Shown here piece by piece: positions 52,312 to 62,252 of a stretch of DNA of 64,000 nucleotides. The translations under genes and the position numbers were made by a program. The stretch is from assembly GCA_020161295.1 (NCBI GenBank), contig JAIUOA010000004.1, positions 62,001 through 126,000 of the forward strand, read 5' to 3'. Each line of letters opens with the position of its first letter. The stretch's first letter is position 1. This DNA comes from Bacillota bacterium. Its GTDB lineage: Bacteria; Bacillota; Clostridia; Peptostreptococcales; Acidaminobacteraceae. The notes under the pieces are model-generated. The model did no database searches. It was not told where the DNA came from and was given only the letters and a program-made list of their open reading frames with translations.

Positions 52312-52953
52312 ATGAAATTTCTAATGACAGGTTTTGAACCATTTGGTGGAGATGCTAAAAATCCCTCATGGGAAGCCATATCACGGCTAAAAGATGGCTA
52401 TGACGGCGTTGAAGTTGTAAAAGCGAAGCTTCCAGTTACCTTTGATGAATCTCTTAAGGCGCTAGAGACGTTGATAAAGACTCATAAACCAGATGTCGTC
52501 ATCTGTGTGGGTTTAGCTGGTGGCAGAAAGGAAATCACCATAGAGCGAATAGGCATCAATATTGATGATGCTAGAATCGCAGATAATGCGGGATTTACGC
52601 CAGTTGATCGTTCCATCAGACCGGATGGACCGGCAGCGTATTTTTCAAATTTACCGATCAAAGCCATGGTAAATGCCATAAGGGACCAAGGGATTGCAGT
52701 CGCGATTTCGAATACGGCAGGCACGTTCGTATGTAATCACGTCTTATATGGCGTGATGGATTATATCCAAACGAAAGCCCCTGAAATCAGGGGCGGATTT
52801 GTTCATGTTCCTTATACCACCGATTTTTCACAGGATTATCCTGAACAACCACTGATGGATTTAAACGATATTGTAAGGGCTATAGAAATCGCGATGACGT
52901 GCATTTCTAAAACAACTGTCGATCTGAAAATTAGTGAAGGCACTGTCTGCTAA
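52312..52953 (+). CDS. pcp: Pyrrolidone-carboxylate (pyroglutamyl) peptidase
   Basis: A 213-residue cysteine peptidase that removes N-terminal pyroglutamate. The triad is E78 in EITIERIGIN, C141 in SNTAGTFVCNHVLYG and H165 in GGFVHVPYTTDF. FLMTGFEPFGGDAKNPSWEA is the typical start. The second of two adjacent ATG codons gives the better spacing to GAGG. Convergent with rnhA, overlapping by 4 bp. Confidence 0.94.
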   Translation: MKFLMTGFEPFGGDAKNPSWEAISRLKDGYDGVEVVKAKLPVTFDESLKALETLIKTHKPDVVICVGLAGGRKEITIERIGINIDDARIADNAGFTPVDRSIRPDGPAAYFSNLPIKAMVNAIRDQGIAVAISNTAGTFVCNHVLYGVMDYIQTKAPEIRGGFVHVPYTTDFSQDYPEQPLMDLNDIVRAIEIAMTCISKTTVDLKISEGTVC

Positions 52954-53498
52954 GTCTGTTTGTAGGGTGCCATACCCTCATTTGCCAATTGATCCGCAAG
53001 ATGATTTAATGAAATCAGTTCAAGAAAATCATCTACGGAGAGAGGTGTGTGGTTTGTCTCGTTAAAATTCTTATGCCACTTGGCGACCTCCGTTTTTTTA
53101 GCGGGGTCCAAGTGGCCTTTGATTTTATAAAACACCACTTGATCAAATGATTCCACCAGCTGGATTAGTTGCTCCCATAGGGCTTTATTTTCAACAGGCT
53201 CCTTTTTGGAGGTTTGCCACCCATTCATCCGCCACTTTACATACCAATTGTTTTGAAAGCAGTTAACCACATAAGCGCTATCCGAATAGATCTTAATGCT
53301 TAGGTGTGGGCTCTTAAGCTGGCTTAATGCCTCAATTGCAGCCGTGAGCTCCATTATATTGTTAGTGGTTTTTGAAGCGCCACCTTTTATTTCTTTTACT
53401 TGGTCCTTATATTTGAGAACTGCACCCCAGCCCCCTACATTTTCATCCTTACCATTGCCGGAACAGGCACCGTCACAAAATATTATGATCTCTTTCAT
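52950..53498 (-). CDS. rnhA: Ribonuclease HI
   Basis: A 182-residue RNase H. The DEDD residues are D9 (FCDGACSGNG), E50 (NIMELTAAIEAL), D73 (YSDSAYVVNCF) and D169 (HLADQLANEG); NGWQTSKKEPVENKALWEQL and KIKGH complete the family pattern. An insertion of about 28 residues lies between the KIKGH segment and the last Asp. It removes RNA from RNA-DNA hybrids. Confidence 0.93.
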   Translation of the reverse strand: MKEIIIFCDGACSGNGKDENVGGWGAVLKYKDQVKEIKGGASKTTNNIMELTAAIEALSQLKSPHLSIKIYSDSAYVVNCFQNNWYVKWRMNGWQTSKKEPVENKALWEQLIQLVESFDQVVFYKIKGHLDPAKKTEVAKWHKNFNETNHTPLSVDDFLELISLNHLADQLANEGMAPYKQT

Positions 53499-53599
53499 AC
53501 TTCACCTCAAATGCATTATATCAACATCGAAAAATATTGTAAAGAAATGCAGATAATGAGATAATACAATATAAAGCGCAATAGAAAAAGGACATCATT

Positions 53600-55168
53600 A
53601 TGATAAAAAACTATGATAAAGATTCTATAGAATTACTATATAAACTAATCGGTACGAGGAGCGACAGCCATACGCCATATGAAGTGATGATGGAGTCAGT
53701 CCTTATTGAAGAAATACAAAAAATCCCTTATTTTCAAGAAAATACGCACCTGTTTGGCCGAGATTTGATTAAGGACGATCCACTCGGAAGATCGGTTGTT
53801 TGGGCATTGCATCATCAAAATGCACCTAAAACCATCATTTTGTTTGGCCATCATGATGCGGTAGATTTGAGTGCTTACGGTGATCTAAACGGGTTATCGC
53901 CTGACGAACTAGTGGCCTATTTGAATCAAAGCGAATGTGTTTTATCCGACCTTGATTCGGGACAATGGTTGCCTGGCAGAGGTAGCTGTGACATGAAAGC
54001 AGGCTTATGCATTAATTTGATGCAGTTAAAACAAGCTACTCAGGAATCAAATCCAGTCAATGTATTGTTTTTAAGTGTGCCTGACGAGGAGACGGCGTCA
54101 GCGGGCATGCGATATGCTGTAAACTTGTTAAAGTCTTTAAAGGACAAGTATGAGTTTACATATGAACTGGCCATCTTAACGGAACCCCATGAGAGAGAGG
54201 AGAATGATACCTTCACACTCTCTACTGGATCAGTAGGGAAGATGATGCCAGTCATCGTGTCGAAGGGGATGCCTTCACATTCAGGAATTGCGTACAGTGG
54301 ACTAAACAGCATCAGTATCGCCATGGAAATCGTTAAAGCGATAGAGCTTAACACGGAAATGGGCGATACCCTTAATAAACGAATGACGCCGCCACCTGCA
54401 TTTCTGAATTTGTTTTCGATCAAAAACACCAATGATGTTACGACACCAGAATATACGGTGGCGTATTTCAACTGGTTGTATCTAAAGAGCAATTTAAATC
54501 TCAAACTGGAACGCCTTAGAGAGTTATGTAAGTGGTCGATGGAAGACGCCATAAATCAGTTCAACTATAGCTATAACGAGTATTTAAGAAAGCAGTCAAT
54601 GCCTTCCTATCGCGAGTGTATGGATTTTGATTTTGAAATCCTGTTGTATGAGGAGTTGCTGGATCGCGTCAACCGAAATCAAGACGCTAGCGAAATCATT
54701 GAAAAAGTGAAAATGACGCATGCAGGCGCACGCGACCATGAAATATCGGTTCAGATTATTATCGCCCTAATCGATGCTTTGAAGCTCAACTATCCAGTGG
54801 TGGTCATCGGTTTTTTACCGCCGTTTTATCCAGTGGTCAGCAGCGATAGCTACTATCAGGAAAAATTGAAGGACATCGTTGAAAGTCAACTGGATGCCAT
54901 GAAGCTAAGCGTAAAGGAAAATCAGTACTACATGGGCATTTCTGACATGAGTTTCATGAAACGCATGGATCACTGCCCAGAGGTCATCATGAGACAGATG
55001 CCTCAACCGTTTCCAATCGACTTTAATGGAATTGATACACTAGACATCGAAGTTATCCATATTGGTCCTTGGGGAAAAGACTTGCACCTCAAGACTGAAA
55101 GAGTTTATTTAAAGGATGTGACGGAGACCGTTCCTCGGTTAATCTCGAGTATCATCAAACAAATCTAA
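53600..55168 (+). CDS. M20-family peptidase, RocB-like
   Basis: A 522-residue M20 metallopeptidase. The metal ligands are in FGHHDAVD, GRGSCDMKAG and PDEETASAG, with TEPHER later. The length and middle region resemble the RocB arginine-utilisation proteins rather than the usual 400-residue M20 enzymes. RocB function is not firmly known; an amidase or peptidase role is expected. It stands alone with its own terminator, next to two oligopeptidase genes. Confidence 0.82.
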   Translation: MIKNYDKDSIELLYKLIGTRSDSHTPYEVMMESVLIEEIQKIPYFQENTHLFGRDLIKDDPLGRSVVWALHHQNAPKTIILFGHHDAVDLSAYGDLNGLSPDELVAYLNQSECVLSDLDSGQWLPGRGSCDMKAGLCINLMQLKQATQESNPVNVLFLSVPDEETASAGMRYAVNLLKSLKDKYEFTYELAILTEPHEREENDTFTLSTGSVGKMMPVIVSKGMPSHSGIAYSGLNSISIAMEIVKAIELNTEMGDTLNKRMTPPPAFLNLFSIKNTNDVTTPEYTVAYFNWLYLKSNLNLKLERLRELCKWSMEDAINQFNYSYNEYLRKQSMPSYRECMDFDFEILLYEELLDRVNRNQDASEIIEKVKMTHAGARDHEISVQIIIALIDALKLNYPVVVIGFLPPFYPVVSSDSYYQEKLKDIVESQLDAMKLSVKENQYYMGISDMSFMKRMDHCPEVIMRQMPQPFPIDFNGIDTLDIEVIHIGPWGKDLHLKTERVYLKDVTETVPRLISSIIKQI

Positions 55169-55171
55169 ATC

Positions 55172-55228
55172 AAAAGAGTTTATGCACCTATAATCGCGAA
55201 CTGCGTAATGGGCATAAACTCTTTTTTA
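55172..55228 (+). terminator. Terminator after the RocB-like gene
   Basis: AAAAGAGTTTATGC pairs with GCATAAACTCTTTT around a loop of about 26 bases, followed by a T run. Confidence 0.8.
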
Positions 55229-55305
55229 TTCATGGGCGTTTTCCAACAGTTATTCTACAGATATCCACGGGATTTGCCCTTAACTCACAACATTTCAACA
55301 GTAAT

Positions 55306-55336
55306 TGTGGAAAACTGTGGATAAAACTGTGGATAG
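55306..55336 (-). promoter_or_regulatory. Second cluster of DnaA-box-like 9-mers
   Basis: TGTGGAAAA at 55306, TGTGGATAA at 55316 (an exact DnaA box) and TGTGGATAG at 55328, same orientation at 10- and 12-bp spacing. A weaker box, ATATCCACG, lies in the opposite orientation at 55261. The cluster fills the gap just after the pepF stop codon. Confidence 0.6.
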
Positions 55337-55356
55337 TGTGGGCAAACGCATGTTTG

Positions 55357-57147
55357 CTATTGTGTTTTACCAAATTCTGCGACGAGCATTTCAAAGGTTT
55401 CTACATCGGATTTAATCTTTTCCAGAGAAGCATTCCAGAAAGCAGTTGATGTTGGGTCGATATTCATTAGTCCGCAAACCTGTTTTATGTTCATCTTACC
55501 TGTCGCTTTTAACATTTGATCATATGCTGGTATAAAGGTATTGGAATCCTCTAAGTACTTTGCATATAGGCCAGTGGCGAAGAGTAAGCCAAAAGCATAT
55601 GGGAAGTTATAGAAATTTCTATTTGCATAATAATAGTGATTCTTATTAAGCCACATGAATGGGTGAAGCGTGTTATGATTAAGTCCGTCGCCATAAGCTC
55701 TAATTTGTGCGGAGATCATCATGGATTTTAGTTCGTCCACCGATACCGGGTGATCTGTCCGTCTTTCGAACAGTTCGGTCTCAAAGTAATACCGGGAGAG
55801 AATATCGACGATCACTTGTGTCGCACCCTGTAAACTGTTTTCGAGGATGGCTAATTTTTGTTCATTATCAGCATCCTTTAACACCGCATTCCTGACGATG
55901 GTTTCGCAGAAAATGGAGGCAGTTTCAGCTAATGGCATGGGATAGGATGTGTTTAGAATACTCTCGGACATGATTCTGTCACCGTGAAAGGCATGGCCCA
56001 GCTCATGGGCAATCGTGAGCACATTTTTTAGTTTACCTGTAAAGTTTAGCAAGACACGGCTTTGACGGATACTTGGTATGTTTGAGCAAAATGCGCCCCC
56101 TACCTTTCCAGCGGCTGGTTCGAAGTCTATCCAGCCCTTTTCAAAGCACATGTCAGCAAATTCGGATAAGTCCGTGCTGTAGTCCTTAAAATATTTCACG
56201 ATGAAGGTGCGTGCTTCGGCTATCGTATAGACGGCGTCAGTTGTCGTTACTGGTGCAAAGAGGTCGAAAAAAGGCATGGGTCCTTTATTGCCTAATAGCC
56301 GTGATTTCGCCAGTAGATACCGTCTAAAGATGGGCAGATAGGCTTCCATTGCAGCGATCATAGCGGAAAGTGTTTCTCGATCCATTCTGGAATGATATAG
56401 CGTCTCATCTAATGGCGATTCGAAGCCTCTTAACTTACTAAGGGTTAATACCTCGCCCTTAATGCCATTTAAAGCCGCAGCGGAAATTTCTGCATGAGAC
56501 TCATAAGCGGCCAGCTCAGCCATGTAACCCAGTTTTCTGACTTCACGGTCGCTACTGAAAGCGAGATTTCGAATGGCCATGATGGGCATTTCTTTAGTGG
56601 TGCCATCGATGTTAACCTCGTAAACGAGCTGTGATGAGACTTTTGATTGTAGTGTCTCCCAAGCGCTGGAACCCGTAGCAGTCAATTTTGAGATAAGCAC
56701 CTCTTCCTTCGAGGATAGCAGATGGTGGTTGAAATCTTTAAGCTCCTTAAGATAAAAAAGGTGCGTATTCACTTTTGTTGATGTAAGTGCCATTTGTTCC
56801 AGGTCGTCTATCGTATTTAGCCAAACTTTAAATGCAACCTGAGCGGGTGTCATGTCGCTTAAATACTGTTGTACTTTGTTCTTTAGTGCGAGGGCTTCCT
56901 GTGACTTGGAATGAGTGGCAAAGGTGAGATGGCCAAACGCCTGAAGCTTCCGAAGAAGTATTGTGTCATGGATTATCGCATCTAAATAGTCTTCGATCAA
57001 TTGCGTGGCAGATTCAGTCGCTCCGTTAATTCGCGCTGTAAATGCCTCATATTTTTCGCGTAAACCATCACACGCTTCAAGATCCTTAAGTAGATTTGGG
57101 TCCTGGAAGCCCAAATAGAGATCTTCTAATGTCCATGTCGTTCTCAT
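55357..57147 (-). CDS. pepF: Oligoendopeptidase F, M3B family (second copy)
   Basis: A 596-residue zinc metallopeptidase cleaving short peptides in the cytoplasm. The zinc site is HELGHAFHGD, with the third ligand Glu in PLAETASIFCETIVRNA. The C-terminal HPFMWLNKNHYYYANRNFYNFPYAFGLLFATGLY segment is typical. Its start overlaps the stop of the upstream paralogue (ATGA). Sequence resemblance along the whole length indicates tandem duplication, with enough divergence to suggest different peptide preferences. Confidence 0.92.
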   Translation of the reverse strand: MRTTWTLEDLYLGFQDPNLLKDLEACDGLREKYEAFTARINGATESATQLIEDYLDAIIHDTILLRKLQAFGHLTFATHSKSQEALALKNKVQQYLSDMTPAQVAFKVWLNTIDDLEQMALTSTKVNTHLFYLKELKDFNHHLLSSKEEVLISKLTATGSSAWETLQSKVSSQLVYEVNIDGTTKEMPIMAIRNLAFSSDREVRKLGYMAELAAYESHAEISAAALNGIKGEVLTLSKLRGFESPLDETLYHSRMDRETLSAMIAAMEAYLPIFRRYLLAKSRLLGNKGPMPFFDLFAPVTTTDAVYTIAEARTFIVKYFKDYSTDLSEFADMCFEKGWIDFEPAAGKVGGAFCSNIPSIRQSRVLLNFTGKLKNVLTIAHELGHAFHGDRIMSESILNTSYPMPLAETASIFCETIVRNAVLKDADNEQKLAILENSLQGATQVIVDILSRYYFETELFERRTDHPVSVDELKSMMISAQIRAYGDGLNHNTLHPFMWLNKNHYYYANRNFYNFPYAFGLLFATGLYAKYLEDSNTFIPAYDQMLKATGKMNIKQVCGLMNIDPTSTAFWNASLEKIKSDVETFEMLVAEFGKTQ

Positions 57148-58910
57148 AATGCACCTTCTGCCAATAGGATAAATTGTTCAATGTCTTTAGAAATGATTTC
57201 CAGTGAGCTTTCCCAGAAATCGGTGGATTCCACATCGATGTCCATAATTTTGCAGACGTCGACCACAGACATTTTCCCGGAAGCTGCGAGCAATTGATCA
57301 TATCTGCCTTTGAAGAATTCAGGGTCGATTAAATACTTAGCATATAAACCTTTTGCGAACAGAAGACCGAAAGCATAAGGGAAATTATAGAAGTTTAATC
57401 CAGCAGAATAGTAATGCGGTTTGATGAGCCACATGTATGGATGAAGGGTGTCGTGATCTAGGCCATTGCCATATGCTTCCTTTTGTGCGTTCAGCATCGC
57501 TTGATTAAGCTCTTCAACTGAAAGAGGATGATCCTCACGGGTACTGAATAGGGTGCTTTCAAATAAGAAACGAGAGTAGATATCGAGGATGACTTGTGTG
57601 GCATCTTGAAGCGAATTCTCTAAGATGGTTATTGCTTCATCATTAGTTGCAATCTTTAGAGCGGCGTTGTTGACGATGGTTTCGCAGAAGGTTGAGGCCG
57701 TTTCAGCTAAAGGCATCGGATAATCGATATTGAGAATACTCTCCTCGTTTGTGCAAATTGCATGATAACCATGGCCAAGTTCATGCGCCATGGTGGTTAC
57801 GTCGCCTAAATTGCCTGTATAGTTGAGCAACACTCTAAATTCTCCGAGGGGATGAAGTGACGAACAAAACGCACCGCTTACTTTACCCTCTCTTGGTTCA
57901 ACGTCGATCCATTCCTTATCCATGGCGATGCGAGCAGTCTCTGCCAACTTATCCGAAAACAACTTGAAATTATCCAGGACAAATTGGCAACCCTCTTCAT
58001 ATGTGAATTGCTTTGTCGCGTTGCCGATGGGGGCAAAGAGATCGTAAAATGGAAGGCCATTCTCGTGGCCTAGTAATTTAGCCTTGGTTTTAAGGTATTT
58101 ATGGAATTGTGGCATGTATTTTTTCATGGCCTCTAACATGGCATCCAATGTGGCTTTGGTCATTCTCGACAGTTCAAGTGTCATGTGCAGCGGAGAAGTG
58201 TAGCCTCTTAATCCAGACAAAGTCAGGACCTCACCTTTAATGCTATTTAGTGACATGGCAACCGCTTCATCTATTTTCTTATAAGCGGCAAGTTCAGCGG
58301 TATAAGCTTCTTTTCTCACATCAGCTGAAGGATCATAAGCCATGTTACGTATAACCGTAATAGGGAGCTCTTTTTTTTCGCCATTTGCAATTACCGTGGC
58401 CTTTAGCGTAGAAGTCAGCTTTTGCTGCAACGTATTCCATGCTTTTGAACCCGTAATGGCTAATTTCGATGCCAGAATTTCCTCTTGTTCAGTAAGGAGA
58501 TAAGACGCTTTATTTTTACTTTCATTAAGGACGAAGGCGTACTTTTGAAGAATTTCAGAGCTGGCAATTAAAGAATCAATTTCCTCTAATTTTGCTAGAA
58601 AATTCATGAATTTTGTCATGGGTGCTGTAAGGTTTGAAGTGAGAATCTGTAATTTACTACGCATCTGTAATGCCATCTGGTTAGAGGTGTCCGTTGAGAA
58701 GGACAAATTGCAAAACGCATAGAGTTTTGACGATAGCTTGCGAATTTCTTCTAGTGTGACCATGTATGCTTCGATCGAAGAGACGTTCGATAGACCATCT
58801 GCCTTTTTATCAAGCAAAACAACGGCATGTTCTAAGGCTGTCATATCAGCCATAAATGATGGTGCGTTAAAGTTTGGATAAAGTTCCTTTAGTGACCAAG
58901 TGTGATTCAT
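57144..58910 (-). CDS. pepF: Oligoendopeptidase F, M3B family (first copy)
   Basis: A 588-residue paralogue of its downstream neighbour. Zinc site HELGHGYHAI with the Glu ligand in PLAETASTFCETIVNNA; the segment HPYMWLIKPHYYSAGLNFYNFPYAFGLLFAKGLYAKYL aligns with the other copy. The ATG at 58910 is used because GGAGG lies seven bases before it; the upstream ATG overlaps that site. First gene of a two-gene operon. Confidence 0.92.
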   Translation of the reverse strand: MNHTWSLKELYPNFNAPSFMADMTALEHAVVLLDKKADGLSNVSSIEAYMVTLEEIRKLSSKLYAFCNLSFSTDTSNQMALQMRSKLQILTSNLTAPMTKFMNFLAKLEEIDSLIASSEILQKYAFVLNESKNKASYLLTEQEEILASKLAITGSKAWNTLQQKLTSTLKATVIANGEKKELPITVIRNMAYDPSADVRKEAYTAELAAYKKIDEAVAMSLNSIKGEVLTLSGLRGYTSPLHMTLELSRMTKATLDAMLEAMKKYMPQFHKYLKTKAKLLGHENGLPFYDLFAPIGNATKQFTYEEGCQFVLDNFKLFSDKLAETARIAMDKEWIDVEPREGKVSGAFCSSLHPLGEFRVLLNYTGNLGDVTTMAHELGHGYHAICTNEESILNIDYPMPLAETASTFCETIVNNAALKIATNDEAITILENSLQDATQVILDIYSRFLFESTLFSTREDHPLSVEELNQAMLNAQKEAYGNGLDHDTLHPYMWLIKPHYYSAGLNFYNFPYAFGLLFAKGLYAKYLIDPEFFKGRYDQLLAASGKMSVVDVCKIMDIDVESTDFWESSLEIISKDIEQFILLAEGAL

Positions 58911-58983
58911 AGCAACCTCCAAATTGTTTAGATAAACGAAAGAATAATTAAATTATACCATAAAAATTATTTTGTATCGAGAA

Positions 58984-59010
58984 GCAAAAAAACAGGCGAT
59001 AATCACCTGT
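58984..59010 (-). terminator. Terminator of the diguanylate cyclase gene
   Basis: On the minus strand ACAGGTG pairs with CGCCTGT around ATTAT, followed by seven T residues. Confidence 0.85.
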
Positions 59011-59025
59011 TGATTAACCACCTGT

Positions 59026-60462
59026 TTAAAAATTATTGATAAATGAGATTTGATCTGGATGATCCTGCTTGTACTTTTCTTTGAACTTATACATGCGAAT
59101 ATCTGCGATTTTTATAAGGACATCATAAATCATAGAATCGTCAGGGGAGCTAGCAATGCCATAGCTAAAGCTTACTGGCAGTAATTGTCCCTGAAAATCA
59201 ACCGTTGAATTCTCAATGGCTTGGAATATCCTTGCCATTTTTTCCTCGGCATTGGCATGTGAAATGTTTCTAAGGAATATCACAAACTCGTCACCGCCGA
59301 TTCGTGAAAACACATCGGTTTCCCTGATATGGTAATGAATTAAGTTTGAAAACTCTCGCAATATCAAGTCACCGGCACTGTGTCCATAGGTATCGTTAAT
59401 GATCTTCAGATAGTTTAAATCGCATAAAATAAGGGAATAAGGTTCCAAAGTGTCCATGGAGTATTCCTTATGTGTCGAAAGAATTTTTTCAAAATAGTTG
59501 CGATTATATGCGCCAGTGAGCTTATCGTAACGTGACATGTTAACGGTTTCATCAACCAAGTATTTATTTTTAAGAGCGATGGCAATTTGCGATGCAAAAA
59601 AGTGAATCAACTGTTTATCGACTTCATCAAATGCATCGGGAACCTCGCTGTCAATATTGAGGATGGCAATGATTTGACCGTCGATGACGATTGGGGAAGA
59701 AAGGGTTTCGACGATTTCCAGTCCACCGGCACGTTCCAGATTTTGAAAGGACTCTTCATCAAGTAGCTCGTGGTCTGATTGTCTGACGTTCTTGATCAGC
59801 GTGGGTTCTTCATAATTGCCATGCGCGTTTTTAAATAGAAACGTCTCTTCTAGCGTCATGGTCAATTTTTTCAGTTCATTGAGATCAAAGCCGACGCATG
59901 TCTTAAACTCGAACCGGGCCGTTTGTGCGTTAAACAGAAGGAGACTTCCCTTATCTGCGTGCTCAATAACATCGATGGCTGAGTTTAAAATAACAGAATA
60001 GTAGTCGTTAGAATCGTTTAAGTTAAGAAAAAGATGATTCACTTTTAACAGCGTGTCGAGGATATGATTTTTGAACAGATTGATGCGTTCAAGTTCTCTG
60101 AGCTTGCTCTCGTTTTCTGTTTGTTCGAGTTGGGCGTCACGATACGTTTGTGAATATTGCTCAGTAATGATTTTAAAGTCTCTAAGTCTCGAAAAGTGCC
60201 CTTTGAATAGATTGGAGTCTTTTAAAAACCGATCCATCAACTCCTTGTTGCCGATGGACTGAATATTACTGACCATAAGCTTAAGAAGATGATTAAAATG
60301 GTAATAGGTGCCCAGAAGGGCAATAGAATAGATGGTGAAAACAGACAGAAATAAGGCGACTTGGCCAAGTGGTTTTATGATGAAGGTCGTCACCGCAGAG
60401 AGAAACGCGATTAATAAAATCATTGGAATCATACGTAAGATAAATGTTAATTTAGGTTTCAT
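59026..60462 (-). CDS. Membrane diguanylate cyclase with GAF domain
   Basis: A 478-residue protein. Two N-terminal membrane helices (about 8-60), a coiled linker, a GAF domain at about 140-300 (including SSPIVIDGQIIAILNIDSE), and a GGDEF domain from about 310. The active site is an intact GGDEF, with RETD five residues before it as an inhibitory I-site. It should make cyclic di-GMP in response to a signal at the GAF or membrane region. Monocistronic. Confidence 0.93.
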   Translation of the reverse strand: MKPKLTFILRMIPMILLIAFLSAVTTFIIKPLGQVALFLSVFTIYSIALLGTYYHFNHLLKLMVSNIQSIGNKELMDRFLKDSNLFKGHFSRLRDFKIITEQYSQTYRDAQLEQTENESKLRELERINLFKNHILDTLLKVNHLFLNLNDSNDYYSVILNSAIDVIEHADKGSLLLFNAQTARFEFKTCVGFDLNELKKLTMTLEETFLFKNAHGNYEEPTLIKNVRQSDHELLDEESFQNLERAGGLEIVETLSSPIVIDGQIIAILNIDSEVPDAFDEVDKQLIHFFASQIAIALKNKYLVDETVNMSRYDKLTGAYNRNYFEKILSTHKEYSMDTLEPYSLILCDLNYLKIINDTYGHSAGDLILREFSNLIHYHIRETDVFSRIGGDEFVIFLRNISHANAEEKMARIFQAIENSTVDFQGQLLPVSFSYGIASSPDDSMIYDVLIKIADIRMYKFKEKYKQDHPDQISFINNF

Positions 60463-60603
60463 AAGCGCCTTTTGTTCCTTTCTTAAGTGGGCGTTAAGAG
60501 ATTCTTAATATTTATAAGGTATAACAAAAGATAAGATATAGATTATTATACATGATTGTTTGATATTTTAAAATAATCGTGCGATAGAATGAGGAGGCAA
60601 CTT

Positions 60604-61038
60604 ATGAATCTGGAGACTTTATCAATTATATGGGCAGTATTAATCGTCTTTTTCACACTGGTTGAGGCATTTACACTTGGACTCACATCCATTTGGTTTG
60701 CGGTGGGTTCATTGGCAGCCTTGATCGCTTCTGCTTTGGGTCTCAACTTGGTCATACAAATCATCGCATTTATCGTCGTCGCTGTGGTGCTTTTGGTCTA
60801 TACGAGACCACTTGCTAAGAAAATCTTCAAGGTTGGTCAAAATAAAACAAACGTGGATGCTATAATCGGTAAAAGTGGGTATATTACTAAAGCGATACTG
60901 CCGATGGAGCTTGGGCAGGTAAAAGTAGCTGGTCAGATTTGGACAGCAAAGGCGGAAGACCATGAATCGTATCAGGTGGATGAAGAGGTCGAGGTCATGG
61001 CAGTTGAAGGTGTTAAATTGATCGTTAGAAAGAAGTAG
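60604..61038 (+). CDS. NfeD-like membrane protein
   Basis: A 144-residue protein with three tightly packed helices (about 4-75) and a C-terminal OB-fold domain (about 90-144, including IGKSGYITKAILPMELGQVKVAGQIWTAKAE). NfeD proteins are encoded beside SPFH/stomatin proteins and form membrane assemblies with them; the short form here lacks the ClpP-like protease domain. The ATG at 60604 follows GAGGAGG. The stomatin-like gene is next, 39 bp away. Confidence 0.9.
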   Translation: MNLETLSIIWAVLIVFFTLVEAFTLGLTSIWFAVGSLAALIASALGLNLVIQIIAFIVVAVVLLVYTRPLAKKIFKVGQNKTNVDAIIGKSGYITKAILPMELGQVKVAGQIWTAKAEDHESYQVDEEVEVMAVEGVKLIVRKK

Positions 61039-61077
61039 CGGTCTAAAAGATATTATATAATAATTAGGAGGTTATTT

Positions 61078-62019
61078 ATGCTAGGTTATATTATTGGTTT
61101 TACACTGGCTATTTTGTTTTTAGTATTAGTGGCATCAAACATCCGGATTGTACCACAATCAAACGGATACGTGATTGAGCGTTTGGGAGCTTACTTGGGA
61201 ACATGGGAAACGGGATTACATTTCAAAATTCCTTTAATTGACCGTATCGCAAAAAAAGTCTCCTTAAAAGAAATGGTTGCCGATTTTCCACCACAACCTG
61301 TTATCACGAAGGATAACGTCACGATGAAAATCGATACCATCGTTTACTATCAGATTACAGATCCAAAATTATATACTTATGGTGTCGCAATGCCGATCGT
61401 GGCCATCGAAAACCTTACAGCGACCACACTTCGTAACATCATCGGTCAGCTCGAGCTGGACGAAACCTTATCCTCTAGAGATTTGATCAACACACAAATG
61501 CGCGCTATTCTCGACGAAGCCACTGATCCATGGGGCATTAAAGTAAACCGTGTGGAACTCAAAAACATCTTACCACCTAAAGATATTCAGGAAGCGATGG
61601 AGAAGCAAATGCGCGCTGAACGTGAAAGACGTGAAGCAATTCTTCGTGCAGAAGGCGAAAAGCGCTCAGCAATCCTTGTGGCAGAAGGTAAGAAAGAATC
61701 GGTCATCTTAAGTGCAGAAGCTGAAAAACAAGCAGCTATCCTTCGTGCAGAAGCGAAGAAAGAAGCACAAATTAGAGAGGCAGAAGGGGAAGCAGAAGCG
61801 ATCCTAAAAATTCAACAAGCGACGGCACAAGGTCTTGAAATGTTGAAAGGTGTCCATGCTGATCAATCCGTCCTAGCGCTTAAGAGCTTTGAAGCCCTTA
61901 CGAAAGTGGCTGATGGTCAAGCGACTAAGCTCATAATCCCATCTGAGCTCACCACGGTTGCTAACATGGTGGCCAGTATCACTGAGGTAGCTGGAATCGG
62001 AAAAGGTGAAAGCAAGTAG
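61078..62019 (+). CDS. SPFH/stomatin-like protein (QmcA/paraslipin type)
   Basis: A 313-residue protein with an N-terminal membrane helix (2-22), an SPFH/band-7 domain (about 25-180, beginning IVPQSNGYVIERLGAYLGTWETGLHFKIP), a long Ala/Glu-rich coiled coil (about 180-250) and a C-terminal domain. It oligomerises into membrane microdomain cages and is usually paired with NfeD, as here. Role in membrane quality control is inferred from the family. Confidence 0.92.
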   Translation: MLGYIIGFTLAILFLVLVASNIRIVPQSNGYVIERLGAYLGTWETGLHFKIPLIDRIAKKVSLKEMVADFPPQPVITKDNVTMKIDTIVYYQITDPKLYTYGVAMPIVAIENLTATTLRNIIGQLELDETLSSRDLINTQMRAILDEATDPWGIKVNRVELKNILPPKDIQEAMEKQMRAERERREAILRAEGEKRSAILVAEGKKESVILSAEAEKQAAILRAEAKKEAQIREAEGEAEAILKIQQATAQGLEMLKGVHADQSVLALKSFEALTKVADGQATKLIIPSELTTVANMVASITEVAGIGKGESK

Positions 62020-62071
62020 GGTATACGCATTCTAAATTGCACTCACTCAATTATATTAATTAAATTAAATT

Positions 62072-62107
62072 AAGGCGATGCTTCTCCTAGGAGGCGTCGC
62101 CTTTTTT
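62072..62107 (+). terminator. Terminator after the stomatin-like gene
   Basis: AAGGCGATGCTTCTCC pairs with GGAGGCGTCGCCTT (wobble pairs included), followed by a T run. Confidence 0.85.
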
Positions 62108-62189
62108 AATGATAAATCAAATATATTTAATCTCAGATTAATAAAATCAATCATAATATTAGAATACGGTTAAAATATTTAAAAGTCAA

Positions 62190-62218
62190 TTGACATATAT
62201 TGATTATAGGATTATTCT
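62190..62218 (+). promoter_or_regulatory. Promoter of the DUF2089 operon
   Basis: TTGACA, 17-bp spacer, TATTCT, about 35 bp upstream of the start codon. Confidence 0.6.
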
Positions 62219-62252
62219 CTATTCAAGAAGAGATCCTAATAAAGGAGGATGT

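Noticed and set aside
43281..55336. Replication origin
   Set aside because: DnaA-box clusters are small, and dnaA, dnaN, rpmH, gyrB and AT-rich unwinding repeats are absent.
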